Below are positions 4,443 through 6,037 of a stretch of DNA of 6,037 nt, piece by piece. The stretch lies in NCBI GenBank assembly GCA_001067655.1, contig JUNU01000240.1:1-6037 (forward strand), given 5' to 3'. Source of the stretch: Neisseria lactamica. GTDB lineage: Bacteria > Pseudomonadota > Gammaproteobacteria > Burkholderiales > Neisseriaceae. The stretch's first letter is position 1. Every line of letters starts with the position of its first letter. The notes under the pieces were generated by a model. It was not told the origin of the DNA. It did not search any database and saw nothing but the letters and a program-made list of their open reading frames with translations. Both the position numbers and the translations under genes were made by a program.

Positions 4443-5939
4443 ATGTCGCTTGCCTTGGTTTACAGCCGCGCCTTGAGCGGCATGAATGCGCCGTTGGTCG
4501 AAGTGGAAGCCCACCTTGCCAACGGCCTGCCTCATTTCAATATCGTCGGATTACCTGATACCGAAGTTAAAGAAAGCCGCGACCGCGTGCGCGCCGCCAT
4601 CATCCAAAGCGGTTTCGACTTCCCCGCCAAAAAAATCACCGTCAACCTCGCCCCTGCCGACCTGCCCAAAGAATCGGGACGTTTCGACCTGCCGATTGCG
4701 CTGGGCATCCTCGCCGCATCCGGACAAATCGCACCCGAAAAGCTCGCGCAATACGAGTTTGCCGGCGAATTGGCGCTTTCCGGCATGTTGCGCCCCGTGC
4801 GCGGCGCGTTGGCGATGGCGTGGCAGGGTATGCAGGCGGGACGTTCTTTTGTCCTGCCGCAAGAAAACGCAGAACAAGCCGCCGTGATGCGCGGCATTAC
4901 CGTTTACGGCGCGCGTTCGTTGGGCGAAGTTGCCGCACATTTGAACGGCATCGAACCTTTGGCGCAAACCGACTGCCAAGTCCCGCAGAGGTCGTCTGAA
5001 AACGCCAAACTACCCGACCTCATTGATGTCAAAGGTCAACACACCGCCCGCCTTGCTTTGGAAATCGCCGCCGCGGGCGGACACAGCCTTTTGATGATGG
5101 GGCCGCCGGGAACGGGCAAATCCATGCTTTCCCAACGGCTGCCCGGCATTCTGCCGCCTTTGACCGAAGACGAATTGGTCGAAGTATGGGCGTTGCGTTC
5201 GCTCCTGCCCAACCACCAGCAACAACTCGACAGCCACCGTCCTTTCCGCAGCCCGCACCATAGCGCCAGCTCGGCAGCCATGGTCGGCGGCGGTTCCGAC
5301 CCGCGTCCGGGCGAGATTTCATTGGCGCATCACGGCGTTTTGTTTTTGGACGAGCTGCCCGAGTTTGACCGCAAAGTTTTGGAAGTCTTGCGCGAACCTT
5401 TGGAAAACGGCGAAATCCACATTTCCCGCGCGGCGCGCCAAGCCGTCTATCCCGCCAAATTCCAGCTCGTCGCCGCCATGAACCCTTGTCCGTGCGGCTA
5501 TCTCGGGCATCCCGTCAAACCCTGCCGCTGCACGCCCGAAAGCGTCGCGCGTTACCGCAGCAAAATTTCCGGGCCGCTGCTCGACCGCATCGATTTGACC
5601 ATCGAAGTACCCAGCCTGTCCGCCGCCGAACTGATGCAGCAGGAAGCAGGGGAAAGCAGCGCTCGTGTGTTGGAGCGCGTGATCGCTGCCCGCGACAAGC
5701 AATACGCGCGGCAAGGCAAAGTGAATGCCGCCTTGAGCGTCAGTGAACTCGATACGTTCGCACGCGTCCAAAAAGAAGCGCAAGAAGCCTTGGGCAACCT
5801 GTTGGAAAAACTTTCCCTTTCCGCACGCAGCTTCCACCGCATCATGCGCGTGGCGCGTACGCTGGCGGATTTGGCGGGCGATGAAGAAGTCGGCAGAAGC
5901 CATGTTTTGAAAGCCGTCAGCTTCCGCCGCGCGTTGTAA
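4443..5939 (+). CDS. comM: ComM/YifB family AAA+ ATPase (Mg chelatase-like), transformation helicase
   Basis: ComM homologues are needed for efficient natural transformation. In Vibrio cholerae the protein forms hexameric rings and drives branch migration as incoming DNA is integrated, in the cytosol. The 498-residue product has full family length. An N-terminal Lon-protease-like (ChlI) domain (about 20-165) includes GLPDTEVKESRDRVRAA (36-52) and NLAPADLPKESGRFDLPIALG (68-88). The AAA+ domain follows with Walker A GPPGTGKS (220-227), Walker B VLFLDE (299-304), a CxC-x9-CxC cluster (Cys349, 351, 361, 363) and GPLLDRID (377-384). The C-terminal helical domain ends in SFRRAL. A DUS sits in the linker (codons 183-186). 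The start at 4443 fits the conserved MSLALVYSRAL. It lies 13 bases after ubiK, apparently in one operon. No terminator is seen before the CREE downstream. Confidence 0.95.
   Translation: MSLALVYSRALSGMNAPLVEVEAHLANGLPHFNIVGLPDTEVKESRDRVRAAIIQSGFDFPAKKITVNLAPADLPKESGRFDLPIALGILAASGQIAPEKLAQYEFAGELALSGMLRPVRGALAMAWQGMQAGRSFVLPQENAEQAAVMRGITVYGARSLGEVAAHLNGIEPLAQTDCQVPQRSSENAKLPDLIDVKGQHTARLALEIAAAGGHSLLMMGPPGTGKSMLSQRLPGILPPLTEDELVEVWALRSLLPNHQQQLDSHRPFRSPHHSASSAAMVGGGSDPRPGEISLAHHGVLFLDELPEFDRKVLEVLREPLENGEIHISRAARQAVYPAKFQLVAAMNPCPCGYLGHPVKPCRCTPESVARYRSKISGPLLDRIDLTIEVPSLSAAELMQQEAGESSARVLERVIAARDKQYARQGKVNAALSVSELDTFARVQKEAQEALGNLLEKLSLSARSFHRIMRVARTLADLAGDEEVGRSHVLKAVSFRRAL
4989..5000 (+). 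repeat. DNA uptake sequence inside comM
   Basis: Perfect AGGTCGTCTGAA exactly in frame, codons 183-186, read as R-S-S-E. It falls in the linker between the N-terminal domain and the AAA+ domain, where added polar residues should be tolerated. Confidence 0.92.
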
Positions 5940-5945
5940 AAATTT

Positions 5946-5957
5946 TTCAGACGACCT
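5946..5957 (-). repeat. DNA uptake sequence downstream of comM
   Basis: Perfect TTCAGACGACCT on the plus strand, seven bases after the comM stop codon. A short AT-rich pairing TTTTCAG/CTGAAAA (5944-5950 with 5964-5970) surrounds it but has no GC stem or T-tract, so it is not a credible terminator. Confidence 0.9.
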
Positions 5958-5984
5958 TGAATGCTGAAAATGGAAGATTCAAAG

Positions 5985-6037
5985 TATAGTGGATTAACTT
6001 TAAACCGGTACGGCGTTGCCTCGCCTTAGCTCAAAGA
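5985..6037. mobile_element. Correia repeat enclosed element (CREE), partial, other half
   Basis: The terminal repeat TATAGTGGATTAACTTTAAA begins at 5985, starting with the expected TA dinucleotide, and is followed by core GTACGGCGTTGCCTCGCC and the segment ending at the window edge. This is the opposite end of the element type seen at 1-51, in the same orientation. It lies 45 bases after comM. A full CREE can form a long hairpin and carry promoters or an IHF site; those parts are outside the window. Confidence 0.9.

Overview
The window looks like chromosome from a commensal Neisseria. Nine perfect copies of the 12-mer AGGTCGTCTGAA (either orientation) lie in about 6 kb. This is a DNA uptake sequence (DUS), in the dialect I associate from memory with the N. 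mucosa/N. sicca type rather than the ATGCCGTCTGAA form of meningococcus and gonococcus. Both ends of the window lie inside Correia repeat enclosed elements (CREE), which are small neisserial transposable repeats. The species call is inference; genus-level support is strong.

Layout, left to right. Positions 1-51 are one half of a CREE that abuts the stop codon of apbE. apbE (minus strand, 52-1101) encodes a flavin-transferase lipoprotein. About 390 bases without a protein gene (1102-1494) separate it from the divergent metK. This gap is busy. It holds a probable apbE promoter and, reading rightward, an extended -10 promoter followed by a strongly structured RNA of about 125 nt that ends in an intrinsic terminator (1300-1323). 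After that come a perfect hairpin, two inverted repeats, a second extended -10 promoter, and a terminator-like hairpin built partly from a DUS just before the metK ribosome binding site. metK (1495-2664, S-adenosylmethionine synthetase) ends in a textbook terminator made of two inverted DUS copies. Next is a secreted DUF1176 protein of unknown function (2843-3907), preceded by a palindrome. Then come ubiK (4109-4429), a ubiquinone-biosynthesis accessory factor, and comM/yifB (4443-5939), an AAA+ helicase of natural transformation, separated by 13 bases that are almost entirely a DUS. The window ends inside a second CREE in the same orientation as the first.

How the genes relate. The protein genes are mostly housekeeping: flavin cofactor attachment for respiratory Na+-pumping complexes, SAM synthesis, ubiquinone synthesis and transformation. 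They do not form one pathway. ubiK-comM is the only clear operon. The common theme is DNA uptake: DUS copies serve as terminators, lie in promoters and leaders, form an intergenic spacer with possible ribosome-binding function, and are tolerated inside three coding sequences, including comM itself.

The best candidate for something undescribed is the structured RNA upstream of metK. Its 5' end can pair with the loop and 3' arm of its own terminator, which is a switch-like arrangement. I could not match it to a known RNA family by eye.
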